DNA of 61,187 nt from Cudoniella acicularis (Eukaryota; Ascomycota; Leotiomycetes; Helotiales; Helotiaceae): contig JAAMPI010000136.1 of the NCBI GenBank assembly GCA_013054445.1, forward strand, positions 1 to 61,187, read 5' to 3'. The position numbers and the translations under genes were made by a program. Positions within the stretch are counted from its first letter, which is position 1; every line of letters begins with the position of its first letter. Shown here in pieces: positions 46,819 to 58,900 of this stretch. Below the pieces are notes generated by a model. It saw nothing but the letters and a program-made list of their open reading frames with translations, ran no database searches and was not told the DNA's origin.

Positions 46819-48853
46819 ATGAGCAAATTCCGGCCGACAAGCAAATGGAATGGCCCCTCACGGACAAACACAGGATCCTCTATACGTGGGAAAATTGGCC
46901 CTCCAATTCCAATTCCCGACGACGATGAGTTCCCAATAAGGACTCCGGGTACGGGAATAGCCATGCCCTTAGGAAATGAAGAGATGGAGCAGCAGATCCG
47001 GCAGCGAATGTCAACAGCCACGGACCTGGAACATGCAACACCGCAAACTGGACTTGCTGTGAGCAATTTTGACGAACCAAGACAGTCTACCCCGCCACAT
47101 GCGCAACCGCCAATGAGGGAAAGCCCAGTTAGACGCACAAATGTCCCAAGTGTTTTGCGAACCTCCGTGGCAAGTGTGCCTTCAAAATCCAGTGCAGGAA
47201 AGCCTCAGCGGAAGAAGTCTTCTTTCAAGTCCGTACTGGGCCGGCTTTTTGGAAAGAGAAGAAAGGGAGGTAGTACATCTTCAAATGAGACGGACAGGAG
47301 TCCAAGTGGCGTGCGCGCAGGACAGCATCGAAGCGTAAGTCCTATTGTCAATTCCTTTATAGAATGCACAGCTAATGTACAGCCAGGATCCCACTGCCTT
47401 GAATCGAAGCCCAAAAGAAAGCTCCCAGAAGCGATCCGCCTCCTTGCCTATCAACGAGTACAACCGAGCGCTTCGCTCCCACTCTATCATTACCACAGAA
47501 GACTTTCCTTTACACGATGCGAACAATCCCAATCGAGAGTCTATACAAGCAGATGGACAGTCGAGGCCCCGCCGCGCAACAACACCAAGTAGGTTATGGA
47601 CGCCAACCAAATTACCAGGATATGCGGATTGGACGGGCCTTTCTCCCAGGCCCGCGAGCAGCCATGCCAGAGGCAGTAGGGCTGTTTCCAATGCTGAAGC
47701 CGACGCTGCTATAGGTATGGCAGTTACCAGTGGTAGTCATCCGAATAGGCGGTCTCGAAGCCTCGGTGAGTTGAGGGGGGTGATCTCAATGCCTACTATT
47801 GCGAGACGAAGAAGCGACGAAATCAGGTATTGGAGGGAAAGCTACGACCCAGGAATATTATCACCAATGTCGTCCAACAGAGCCGAGGCCGAAGACCCGA
47901 TACTCCCTGACGAGACTGACGATCCACTTGTGGAGCCTGAGGAAGCTCCTCAACCCTTCAATTTCGGGCCAATGGGGGAGATGGCTGGGATGAAAATCAC
48001 ACAAGCTGCGAGTCTAGAAACCCGCGTGCACCGATTAGAATCTCGAATGCAAGAAATGGAGAAAACGATTTTGCGCCTGCACCGCAACCAGTCTATGGAC
48101 GCCCTCCATCTTCAAGATCCGCCAAAAAAGAACACCAAGTTTCAGGGGTCTTCTGTCAATCGCCCTTCAACCACCACCTCTGAAATGTCTCTACCGAAGC
48201 ACGAAATCTACCAAGACTCTCAATATCGTCCCCAGGAAGCCGGTCGTGGGAACCAGATCCGATCTTCCTCACTCGGAAGTAGCCGTCCTACAACCACGGA
48301 GACTAATGCTCCTTATCACGCCAATCCTGGATCTTTTCCTTTGCCAAATTTTCCCAGCCCTGAAGCAGCCCCTGTCTCTGGACGTCCACTCTCTACCTCT
48401 ACTACCATTCGTGCTATACCTTCCAGTTCTCCGACTATGCCGAAGGATGGCAGCTTCACATCGGAGCATTATACATACCTCACTAATATGATTCTCTCCG
48501 AGCAAGCTTCTCGTCAGCGACTTGAAAGCATTGTACAGAACCTACAACAACAACTTTCGGCCGTGATCACTGCGCAATCAGCCGCATATCCTACGCCAAA
48601 CTCTGATCACGCGACAAATCGTATGACCGCGGGCACAGTCGGCCACCATGAATTCTCTAATTTTGAGCAGGATGATAGCGATGATGAAGTACACTACGAA
48701 TCTGAGGAGGTTTTTCAAACTCCTAACGAAGATCGGGGCCATTTTGGAGACGACACCTTTGGACTTGTAAATAGTGATGATGATCTCAAGGGGCCTTCTC
48801 GGACAATGAGTTTGAGCCAGATGACGCTAGGGAGGGGAGTTCAGCTTGTGTGA
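46819..48853 (+). CDS. Fungal protein of unknown function, Ser/Arg-rich with coiled coil
   Basis: Predicted 660 residues from exons 46819-47334 and 47387-48853. The 52-bp intron starts GTAAGT, has GCTAATG as branch site and ends CCAG; other AGs nearby would need 28-37 bp introns or break frame. I do not recognise a family with known function. A basic segment (KKSSFKSVLGRLFGKRRKGG) near residue 140 could bind membrane or nucleic acid. RSRSLGELRGVISMPTIARRRSDEIRYWRESYDPGI (in parts: RSRSLGELRGVISMP, then DEIRYWRESYDPG) is the most conserved-looking block. A coiled coil follows at ETRVHRLESRMQEMEKTILR, and a second heptad-like stretch (LSEQASRQRLESIVQNLQQQ) lies toward the acidic C-terminus. Most of the rest is Ser/Pro/Thr-rich and probably disordered. 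A scaffold or cytoskeleton-linked role is possible but unsupported. Confidence 0.85.
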
Positions 48854-49764
48854 ATCTCAGCATCTGTTTTTGCGAAGCATGATACCACGGGTTGATAATT
48901 CACGCTACCATCGGAATTAGCGTCGATTTTGTATGATTTAAGAGCGGGCAGTTTGAGTTGGCGTGTAGGATACAGGCATTTTGCATATCGGTGTTGGTGT
49001 TGGAGGGGTTTTGCGTTGATCAAATTTGGATATTAAAGGTGATCAAGTCTCAATGTAATACACTTTAGCAAGTGCATTTCGAAACTCTATAATGCATTCT
49101 CGATGGAAATTGGAACTTGGTAACGTGATTTGAAATATTTCATACTGTCACTTTTTTGACTCTGAGCTAGCTGTATAAAATTGGCGCTATGAAGTATTGC
49201 TGATTTATTGTAAGAGTCAGCCCTTTATCTCTTTCGGAATCTGACGAGAGTAATAGCTCGATGTCTCGCCTGTGCTTGTCACCTTTGCGATTCTAGGAAT
49301 CAATTACCGATATTCCTTGTAGGTAGTTCCTGTCACTGTTGATCACAGCTTTCTTTGTAAAAATCTGCTATTAAGCTTCGTTACTAGAAATCAACTTTAA
49401 CCATGTCCTCGCCTTATATATATACAATCAGCATTGAGGAGGAAATCCCGAATTGACAAGGACTGCGAGTTATCTTAGTATTGAAAATCTCACCTTTATT
49501 TTGAAAAGCCATTGAATAACGAAATTGGTCACTACGTTTCATGGAATACGTATTTTATTACGAAAAAATATAATTCTATTTTTATTTTTATTTCTTCTCG
49601 GACGATTCTAAAGTTAGGCAGGGAGAATGCCAACTACCTATGACTCCCAAGTGAGAATCTTTTACGTCTTCTCGGACGATTCTGAAGTCAAGCAGAGAGA
49701 ATGCCGTCTACCTATGACTCTCGAATGAGAGTCAAGAGCTACCAGTACTTAAGCGGCTCAAAAT
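48854..49764. other. Gap containing a transition-rich tandem duplication
   Basis: 911 bp with no gene, becoming AT-rich toward the right. Besides the 74-bp tandem duplication near its end I see nothing distinctive. Confidence 0.45.
49594..49741 (+). repeat. 74-bp tandem duplication with RIP-like divergence
   Basis: Unit 1 starts at 49594 and unit 2 at 49668, both with CTTCTCGGACGATTCT. Over the first 63 or so bases the copies differ at about ten positions, and all but one are transitions (C/T or G/A). That pattern is what repeat-induced point mutation leaves. The last bases of the units diverge. Confidence 0.8.
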
Positions 49765-50194
49765 CTAGAGAGAAAGGCTCTCCTCTTCCATACATCTCCT
49801 TCCCCCCACATTACAATGCACATGCCGCTCAATCTTAAACTGGCCCCTCTCCTTGCCCTCTTCCAGCTCCCACTGACACCAGCGATACATACGCTTGTCC
49901 GCCTTCAGCCTCCTATTCGTAAACATGCATTTCTTGAAATAGCGTTCGCAGCATGCACATTTCTTGGTGAAGACCGTAGAATCGGGGCTGGTGACCGAGT
50001 GTAAAACTAGGATTGCGTCTTTGTTTTCGAAATAGAAGCCGATGGCGCGCGTGATGCGGATTCCTTCTGCTGTGGGCCTCTCGAAGATGGGTGGTTCGGT
50101 GGTGTTGCTTTGTGTGGCAGTGGGGTCGGAGAAGGGGAGTGCTTGTGGATGGGGATGGGAGGGTTTGAGGGGGTGGGCTGGTTAGTGCAGACAT
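49765..50194 (-). pseudogene. Small Cys-rich protein gene broken by a one-base frameshift
   Basis: On the minus strand, ATG at 50194 opens a Pro/Ser/Thr-rich N-terminus (MSALTSPPPQTLPSPSTSTP). A second frame, open from 50181 to the stop at 49765-49767, has the composition of a real protein: EPPIFERPTAEGIRITRAIG, FYFENKDAILVLHSV, KKCACCERYFKKCMF, RRLKADKRMYRWCQWE. It has no start codon of its own. Changing the reading by one base in the run GGGG at 50134-50137 (+ strand) would join the two parts into about 143 residues. I recognise no family; the Cys pattern suggests zinc binding. A 5' UTR intron is plausible just upstream (GTAAGTG…CAACAG, minus strand, near 50320-50265). It may be a pseudogene or an assembly error. 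Confidence 0.6.
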
Positions 50195-53100
50195 GGTGGT
50201 ATATAGGTTTGCTGTTGCTTTGTTGTGAGGTGTGAGAGTGTATGTGCATGTATTGATCTGCAGATTCTGTTGAAAAGATCGCGCGAGTTAACTTGAAGAG
50301 AAAGGTTGGGTTACACTTACTTGGCTGGTTAATTTACAGCTACACGAGTCGTTGTTGTTTTGAGTAGGATAGAAGTAAGAAACAATCGTATTGTTAATCT
50401 TGTTCTGTTGTTTATAAGAATATATTTATATAATTATTAGTTTTTAGATAAAAAATATACTAATGACCAATAAAAGAAGGGAACAATATCTTATCCACTT
50501 TAATCTTTAAGATTTTAAGAGCTTTTAAGATATTCAATTATAGAAGAGTATCTTAAGTTATAATGGATTTTCAAAACAAGAGTGAGATTTCTACAATACA
50601 AATTCGGTATTCGATACAGTTATCTATTCAGCGAAATTGTAAACAAAACACCATAATTGAATACTTGAATTGATCTAGTTCTATAACTAGAATATTATTT
50701 TAACACACTATTGCAAATTTAGGTATTATAATTTTCTATCTTATAAATACAACCGTTTTTATGTACTGAAGCCTTTTTATTTTAATAGCTATATAACTTC
50801 CCTCTTCTTCCCCCTTCTTCCCCTATCCCTTCCTAATCGCATACACCTTCTACATTAAAAATTCAATATGATTATTTTGTTATACATCGCGCTGACGAAC
50901 CTGGTCACATTATAGTAAAGTCCTTAGGATAGTTAATGAGTTGTTAGAGTAGTTACTTTAAAGTGGTTTAATGACTTTCCCTCTCTAATTACATTAAAAC
51001 AGTAAACATTCTAGTATTTTATAATATAACTCCCCTCTACAAGTAAAAAGCTTATAGATCGTTTTTACTTATTTTTTGTTTTAGCGTCGCTTGTAAAGAG
51101 TAACACTTAAAGAGAAGTGAGTTAGAAAGGAGCAAACTCTTCTCTAAGTTTAGGCCTTTTTTTTTCGCCTTTAAAAGAGATATAATTATTAATAATAAAG
51201 TCTTGGCTAAGACTTATAAGAGTCCGTTGTCCGCCCTTCCTTGGGTAGAGCCCTGTGTAATTACACCGAACTGGTCGGGCGTTTATAGGTAATGGTTTCG
51301 ACGTCGGCTGTGTTAAGAATAGCAAGGAAAGTTGCTTCAAATGATTTTTATTATAAAGAGGAGAACGTTGGAATTGAATATCATTTTCCTTTAAGATGCT
51401 GAAACCCAAATTTCATTCTTAGCATAAGATAGCAGTGCTGTGCCCAGAAACCCCGCTTTCGGTTTTCTCCTCGAGCGTCTCGTAGTACACATAACAGTTA
51501 CATGTAAATGGAAAAATTACACAAACAGGACTTACAAGCATTTCCTATTTGCTAGCAAATTTTCAATGTTGAACTTAGAGAGTGAATGTGAACCGGGTTC
51601 GTCGTCGGGATAATTTTTTATTTAAGTGTATTTACATATGCATTAGTGATTATAAACCTGCTAATTAAAGGTGCTGATGCTTTTTATATTAAGTATAGCA
51701 GTGGTTGTTTGCTACTGATTATTTTGACCTTTGGAATAGATTATATGGGTTTTTTTAAGATATCGGGTTCACTTCACGATTCAAATAATATATTACGCAA
51801 AAACTTACTTAAAACTTAATTCTTGGAAAGTTTCGAACCCTTAAATTGCATCAGAGTTAATTATGTAAAGAAAAAGAAAAACTTTATTGTTGTTTTAAAC
51901 TTTTAAAATGTTTACTAGACTTGAAATATTAATACATCGGTTGATTCAGCTGCGAGAAATGAAAATACTCTATTTATATTTAAGTCAAGAAACTATGTTT
52001 TTTTTTAACTACCTTATGTATTATATATGAAATGAAAAGTTTGAAGAGGGAGATAAAGCCTAGATATTGTGTCGTTTTCGTATCTTTAAAAGTGTTTCTC
52101 TAGCAGAAAACCTTTCTTATGTAAAAATCCGACTCAGCAGCTAGATCCAAGTCGCAATCAACGCGCCTGTGAAAATATGACATAATTATGCTAACTATAG
52201 GCACGCTCTATCATAGAAAGACACTTGCATACCTGTTTCATATGATTTACACCCTCCTATAAACCAATTTCAACCCGTGAGACTTTCGCTGAAAGAGCTT
52301 TCATAATTGATGTGATCTGAAGTTGTGATCAATCATAGAGAAATTAAAGAATTAATTAGAATGAGAACGTACGCGAGGAATGATTCCCTTTCAGAATTTT
52401 CCCTGCTCGAGTTTTCCGCCTAGAACTAGCCTGTCAACACTACGAAATTACTTTACTATTTTAGCACCACATCGTGTCTATAACGAGCTTATTTTTAAGT
52501 TTATTAAATCTAACTAGCTGAATAATATAACAAGGCACAGTATCTGAAGAAATGATTTGTTGCTATTTGAAAAACTAAAGTGATACTGCCGATTGACACG
52601 TGGGCTTTCCACAGAACATCAAAGATTCGAAGAAGAAAACGTCGAGTCTGCAACAACTTCATTTTTCTTTTTGGATCAATAACCGCTCCAAACTATAAAA
52701 TGTAACTAGGCTTAAGATTTGGAAAATAATTTGTTGTGATTTTGAAAATTCAAAGTGATGCTGCCGACTGACACGTGGGTTTTCTATAGAACATCAAAGG
52801 TTCGAAGAAGATAGATAGATAAGGAGATTAGAATCGGCTATGAAAATGCCTCTTATCCATTAGGAATATTGCCAATTTGCTAGGACAATAAGATATTTCA
52901 GTCGCCACGAACAATTCTTGCCTTCCAAAAGTGAAGTTCGCGAATCAAACCCAAGCTTTCGTAGTGATGCCAAATCCGGAGATAGAAGTAGAACTTCATA
53001 ACAGAGACGGAACATTTCACACCTGAACTAACCCCATACGTAAGCGCCTACTTCTGAAGATAGATAAAAGGAACAGGGGAAGCGTATCTCTGTGTCAAAC

Positions 53101-54829
53101 AAACTCAGATTCCCACGAGGTACACGACGTCCTCGTTACCAACTACCAGGTCGAGCCTTCCGCATTCATCCCGAATTCAGATTGATGATTCACTCGAAAC
53201 CTCATCTGATCCAACGGCTCACTGTCTCACGAGGCTTCGACGGCGTCTTCTAGGTCATCATTCGTAGATTTTAGAACATCCAAATTAGACCATCATCCCG
53301 CCTTCTAACTGGTTATCTCAAACAACCAGAACATCTTAAACCAGAGGAGAGACCAACTAATGAAATCGCAACGCAGAATCGAGCATTCATTCGCTGTGCG
53401 CAGTGCAACAAAATCCTACACACAAGGTTGCATTTCGCATTTCGCATATCTTAGCTTCGGGAATCAGAATCTGAAATATCGAGTCTCGAATCTCGACCTG
53501 GACTGAACTCACCCCAGATAAGCACAAAAGCACACAAACAATGCTCATCGCCTCACTCAATCATGCCGTCGTATCGTGACCTAACGCTCTAGACACATGG
53601 ACAGCCACCTGACATCGTTTGCAAAAAAAAAAACCAAAACTTGCCTTTCTCCGGAGAATCTCCATTCAGCTATCTATCTGTCCGTATCTAATACCAAACA
53701 AACCTGCGAATAGAAACACGACCGTCACCACATGGCGTGCTACTCTGGATCTGCTCCACCAGTGCTCGTTCCGAAAAAGCATTATCGCCATACGTATTCA
53801 ATTAATATCGCCCCATCCCCCACCCGCCATCCCCACGATGCAAAGGGATCTCCGAAACGGTAGTACCAGAGTAGCAGCATAAAAAGAATAAAAAGCAAAG
53901 ATGGTTGAATGAATGGAGGAATTATGCGACAATCTAGAATAACTTTCATTTCAGCCACAAGCCACATAACATCGTACACATGAGAGAGGCTGATGACATT
54001 TCATGTATGCCATTATCGCAACACCTATGTACCGTCGCATGTCTGGAATTATTTTGAGTCTTGACGATTGAATTTTTTTATTTACTTTTTTTTTAGTTTT
54101 GGGTCACGACACGATTCACGATTCACGACTCACGAAGAATGTCAAGAATCGGGATTGATGAGGGTAATGGGTGTCAGCTCTCCTGCAGCGTGCATCAAGC
54201 ATGTGGTAAGGAGATGTGACGGCGAGTAGAGAAAGAGACAGAGAGAAATGTGACAAACTGCGCCCATCAGTCACATCACATCACACATTTCCAATGCGTG
54301 CATCTACTATTGACTCGTCGCTCGCCCAGGCGAGCCGGTGTTGGGTGTGGTGTCAGAGCGCACTGAAAATTCCCGCATCAGGAACAAAGTCTGTAACAGA
54401 ACGGCATCAAATTGGCGATCGAAGAGGGAAAATTCTTGCCCATTTTTTCACCGCCATTTCAAACCCTTTCCAACCAACAAAATTTTGACCATTCTTCTCT
54501 TTGCTCACTGGTTCCCTTGCGCCTCCCGCGAGAATAATCGTTGTGAGCCGATTTGGGTGATCTGCTTCCCGCGTGTTGCCATTGTCGTGTTTCCTTTTTT
54601 TTATTATTATTTTTGCACCCACTTGTCTTGTGTCACCGTGGGCGCTGTCGATTCGGCAGGTACCAATGATTCGGCGAAAAAGCACTTCTCCCCCTGCCAA
54701 GACGGAGGGGGTGAAAACCACGTGGGGAAGAGAGCAAAAGGCGCAACAACGTTTATCGCTGAAATTGTGGCATGAATTAGGTGAGGCTTTTCTTGGAAAG
54801 CTTACTCTATCTGTGGCGTCAATTGGCTG
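50195..54829. other. AT-rich, gene-poor block
   Basis: 4.6 kb. Bases 50280-52900 are strongly AT-rich with many stop codons in all frames, and contain the transition-rich repeat pair at 52552-52810. From 53000 on, composition is more balanced but still without a supported gene. Two overlapping frames of 145 and 155 codons at 54338-54874 on opposite strands show no domain. The promoter of the PAQR gene should lie at the right end. Confidence 0.5.
52552..52810 (+). repeat. Diverged direct repeat pair (about 85 bp) with RIP-like differences
   Basis: Copies at 52552-52636 and 52726-52810, sharing CTGCCGA.TGACACGTGGG and ending CGAAGAAGA. Most differences are C/T or G/A (for example GGGCTTTCCACAG against GGGTTTTCTATAG), with a small indel in the middle. 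Confidence 0.75.
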
Positions 54830-55983
54830 ATGACACATGGTCCAGAGATATGGCAACAGTAAGTGCCCCAACATCAGAGGCTTAAATCAGGTGACTGAAT
54901 AGCGACCTAGGGAGGATAACCACTTTATCGAGACAGGATACAGGTAAGAAGGTTTGGTATTGCAAAAGTTTCGCTGATCTCTTACAGGCCAGCTTCTGGT
55001 TCTCTCTTATCAAGTTTTCTTAGCTGGACTTATATCCATAATGAGACAGGTAATACTTACCCCCTATTATGTAAACTGAGAGATATAATGATAATGGTCC
55101 ATTTTAAGTCAACATTTATTCTCATCTCATCGGAGCTGCGCTTTTCATGGCAATTCCCGTGTATTTCTTCAAAACAGAAATTCCACCAAGATATGCGATT
55201 GCTACGAAAGCAGACAAACTTGTCTGCTCAGTGTATTTTATTGGCGTAGCAGTATGCTTTTGCCTTTCTGCAATGTACGGACATGACACACCAACGTTCC
55301 TGACACAAAACCGAGCCTGATACGTGAAAATAGATATCATACCGTCATGAATCATAGCCAGAAAATGGACATGTTTGGGGCTCAACTCGATTTCCAAGGT
55401 GTTATCTTTTTGATGTGGGGGGCAACTGTCCCTCTTGTCTATTACAGCTTTTACTGCGACATTGTACTACAATATCGGTATTGGACTATGGTTTGCCTTT
55501 CTCAACTGAGATTTTTCCTTTTCTAGTACTGACTAGAAAGCTATCTATACTAGCAATTCTCTGTTCGATTTCCACCTTCCAGCCTCGCTTTCGTCAACCA
55601 TACTTGCGTCCAGTACGTGCGGCAACCTTTGGAAGTCTAGGGCTGTGTACAATGATCCCGGTATTTCATGGTATACAAAAATACAGCTGGACTTTGCAGA
55701 ACCGTCGAATAGGGGTCATTTGGATTCTGGGAACACTCATTCTAAATGTCATTGGTGCTTCTGCATACGCTTTAAAGGTTGGCACGAATAGATTGACAAA
55801 TGTTTTCCTTGCTAACGAATTGCTTAAAAACAGATACCTGAAAGATGGTTTAACAAGAGATTTGATATACTTGGCGCTAGCCATCAAATTTTTCATATAT
55901 TGGTGGTTTTGGCGGCTCTCGTTTACACAAGAGGGATTGTTGAAGCATTTGATTTTCTTCATGCCTATGAATCATGTAAATAG
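54830..55983 (+). CDS. PAQR/Izh-type (adiponectin receptor-like, haemolysin-III family) membrane protein
   Basis: Predicted 277 residues from seven exons: 54830-54858, 54911-54943, 54988-55049, 55109-55274, 55334-55490, 55541-55777, 55834-55983; introns are 44-59 bp. The joins produce the family signatures EDNHFIETGYRPASGS, TYIHNETVNIYSHLIGA, YHTVMNHS…LDFQGV and GASHQIFHILVVLAAL. The zinc ligands of AdipoR1 are conserved in spacing: His99 and Asp116 (17 apart) and His245 and His249 (4 apart). In yeast, Izh proteins affect zinc and sterol homeostasis, and animal PAQRs may hydrolyse ceramide; membrane location is expected. The start MTHGPEIWQQ is the only in-frame ATG before an upstream stop. 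No single exon is long, so frame scanning alone would miss the gene. Confidence 0.9.
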
Positions 55984-58900
55984 AACGATGACACGAACTT
56001 TCAGCAAAGTACGACATAGTATAGTTCAGACGAAATGAAATTTGCTAAAGACGGAAGTGTGTAGCTTCTAAGCCCCAATCGTGGATACCTATACGGAACA
56101 AGACAACGTGGTGGTGATTAAGACAGTATGACACTGATCAATTCTTAACCACGCTTCAGATAAAACAGACGTGCAGAACTTCGCCTCTGACCCACGTGGA
56201 TTATGGACGGGTACGAGGAGAATATCGTGGCGATCTTGGCGAGTCCTATTAAATTGCATAACATAATTTGATTGCATGAACCAGGCTTCCTAAATGGACA
56301 ATACGTTCATGCACAAGTCAAGTTAACACAATCGAAAACAACTTCCCCACTGGAATCGTTATCAGGACCTGCGGATCCTGCCGCGGGTGGTCGTTTCTAG
56401 GCTTGCCCTCTTTTGTGGCATGAAACCTTCTCGAAGGCCCGTCGTCGGGGCCCAGCCGGGAACAAGGTTATATCTCAGTATCAAATCCGCCCCTAGCGAT
56501 TTATTGACTGGGGTCGCGGCTTCTACTCCGGAGTGATATGAACCAAGGAATTAAGGTAAATGCCGAGGATACAACAGCGTGGCGTTGCCAAGGTGTCCTG
56601 ATCGACAATTCTGTTGTGTGGAGTGCGACCACGACGGGGGAAGATCGCAATTGAGCAAGTTGCCTTTACGCCCGTCTGGAACACAAGAGAGTGGATGAGT
56701 TATGAGCTAGGGTATTTTTTCGTCGAATACAGTTCTGTAATTAATACTGTATAGAATTCTGTATAGTATACCTCCGTAGGATTTGAAGCATGGCCGATAA
56801 TGGGATGACTTTTTGGTTGAATACGACGTTGTGTTCGGTGTCCTCGGTTGCACAAACCGTTGGAATAATAGCGCCGCACTCGTACAGTACAGGCCTGCAC
56901 TCGGCCAAATGTGGCATCAATCTTCCTCTTTCATGCAGGTCCAAGGTCTAAAAATTCCGCCGCGCAGGTAGGTATCGGCCCACGATGTCATCCTCGGAAA
57001 ATCTGGGCTGGAAGACGATAACTATTATTCCGCTGTGGATAAAAGACTCTACTAAATTCTATGATGATTCCGAACTCGGTGCCCACCCTGAAGTCTGGTA
57101 GCAGTGCTAAGGAAATAGCTCTTGTAGAAACTCCGATCAGACTCAAACTGTTCGTGTTCTACTGGGATAGGAACACGCTACAGCAAGTAGCATTTAGACT
57201 TTCTTTCTGAATTGCGGGAGTAGATTCGCGGCCCGCTCGTGATGACCAAGTTGGCTTCCTGTGATTAGCTTTTTGCAAAGTGGCTTTGCCCTAAAAGATT
57301 GATGGAACGAGCCAGCTTGCCACTAACAGGCTAACAGCACGTGTTGGCGACCCATAAATGGAAAAACATGGGCCACTCTAAAAGTCGTCGGGAAGAAGGA
57401 ATTCTTTTAGCAAGCCGTGCCCCTCACGACACGTTTTTCCTGCCCATGTTTTTGCTTGACGGCCCAGCTTGTCGGGACAAGTTCATCTCAAAGAGTCTGT
57501 TCTCCAGAGGCCGCCTATTGAGCTGCTAGAGTGAGACCACTCTACTGCAGGTGGTTTTCCACTCTCGACCTTCGATGTTTTGAAGGCCCCGCAGTGATTT
57601 TATGGGAAAGCCATCCGGGGGCCGCGGGTGGTGTCACCGGCAAGGTGTTGTTGGTTCTGCGACGATGGAAAGGCGGATCCGCCAAGATCCCAGGCAAAGG
57701 GAGTCCGGCGTGGTGGCAATCGATATGACACGGGAACAAGCGACCAAAAAAGTTCAGATGGGAGGTGGGCGATTTGTTGCTTCTCACTTCCAACTCCAAC
57801 CTGCCAAATGCTAAAGGGTTGTTTCTCCATGAAACGAACTTGGTTGTCACAAACACGCATCTGGCATGTGCAGGTCCAGTTCAGCTGCAGATCACCGACT
57901 CGAAAGGCAGAAGAATATCTGCGTACCTGCATTGTTCCTGCAGTAGAGGCTAGAGAGGCAGGAGCATTGAGAATCATGAGCGAGCCCCGATTGGGCGGGT
58001 CCCTGACCCTGCGTGTGCATGCAGCATGACCGATAAGACGGTCGCCGCCGGAAACAGAGACCGCTAACTCGCCAAGTCAAGCAGCAATTCGGTCGCCACG
58101 GCTTGTTTTCTTCCATGCGGAAGATGGACCGTGGATGGTCGGAATCGGCGGGATACAAGACTGCCCGCCTGCCATTGGCTGCCAACCCTAAGCCTTGAGC
58201 TGAACAGCGAGGACGTTGTTGGTGGGACTGGGACTGTTTTTGCGACCCCGGCGACCCCCAGCGACTGTTTTGGGCCACTGCTTCTGGAACTCCACCGAAG
58301 CGGCCTTCATAAAATTAAGCACCAGGGCGCGCGTGGGTGTGTATGAGTTGTGGACGACGTGGGCGAGACACAAGGAATAATTATCGAGGAAGGGTGGATA
58401 AATCAGCAGCGAAAGATGTGCAGATGTTTGCGAGTGCTGGTGTAAAGCAGCGGTAGCCCAGGCCCCAAACAAGCAAAGCACTGACCTAAAGATAGGTCGT
58501 ACTCGCCCTATTTTGCATTAGCCAATGCACAGCTCTATGCACGCCGCCAGGCCACACGCTCGCGCTCAAGTCGGAACTGACTGATCCAAACTTATCTGAA
58601 TAATAAATTGATCGAAAAGTGTGTGTGCGACACGCAAAACATGAAGCATCGTGGTGGTGGGCTGCCCTCCGCGCCAGTTGACCGCATACGACAGCATTTT
58701 CTTGCTTGACAGGTTGCCAGAAACGGCCGAGGCGCGCTTGGAATTCCTAGAATGGCCATGACTGTGCATCTTGACTGGCTGACTACTTGACCAGGTGCCA
58801 TTAATTGGAGGCTCCTATCGGTCTGGTCGGTGGGACGAAAGTTCGGGACCCTATCGCCTCGTATCGCTGTAATCGATAAGCACCCTTCCCCGTCAACGCC

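Noticed and set aside
47335..47592. Continuation of the first exon of the coiled-coil gene past 47334
   Set aside because: GTAAGT lies at 47335, and the long second frame from 47387 joins it in phase with a 52-bp intron and a good branch site.
54338..54874. Overlapping 145- and 155-codon frames on opposite strands
   Set aside because: Neither has a recognisable motif, and they run up to or over the first exon of the PAQR gene, whose structure is much better supported.
57542..58029. Several 100-133 codon frames on both strands
   Set aside because: Mutually overlapping, with no recognisable family, and Arg/Cys/Ser-rich composition typical of chance frames.
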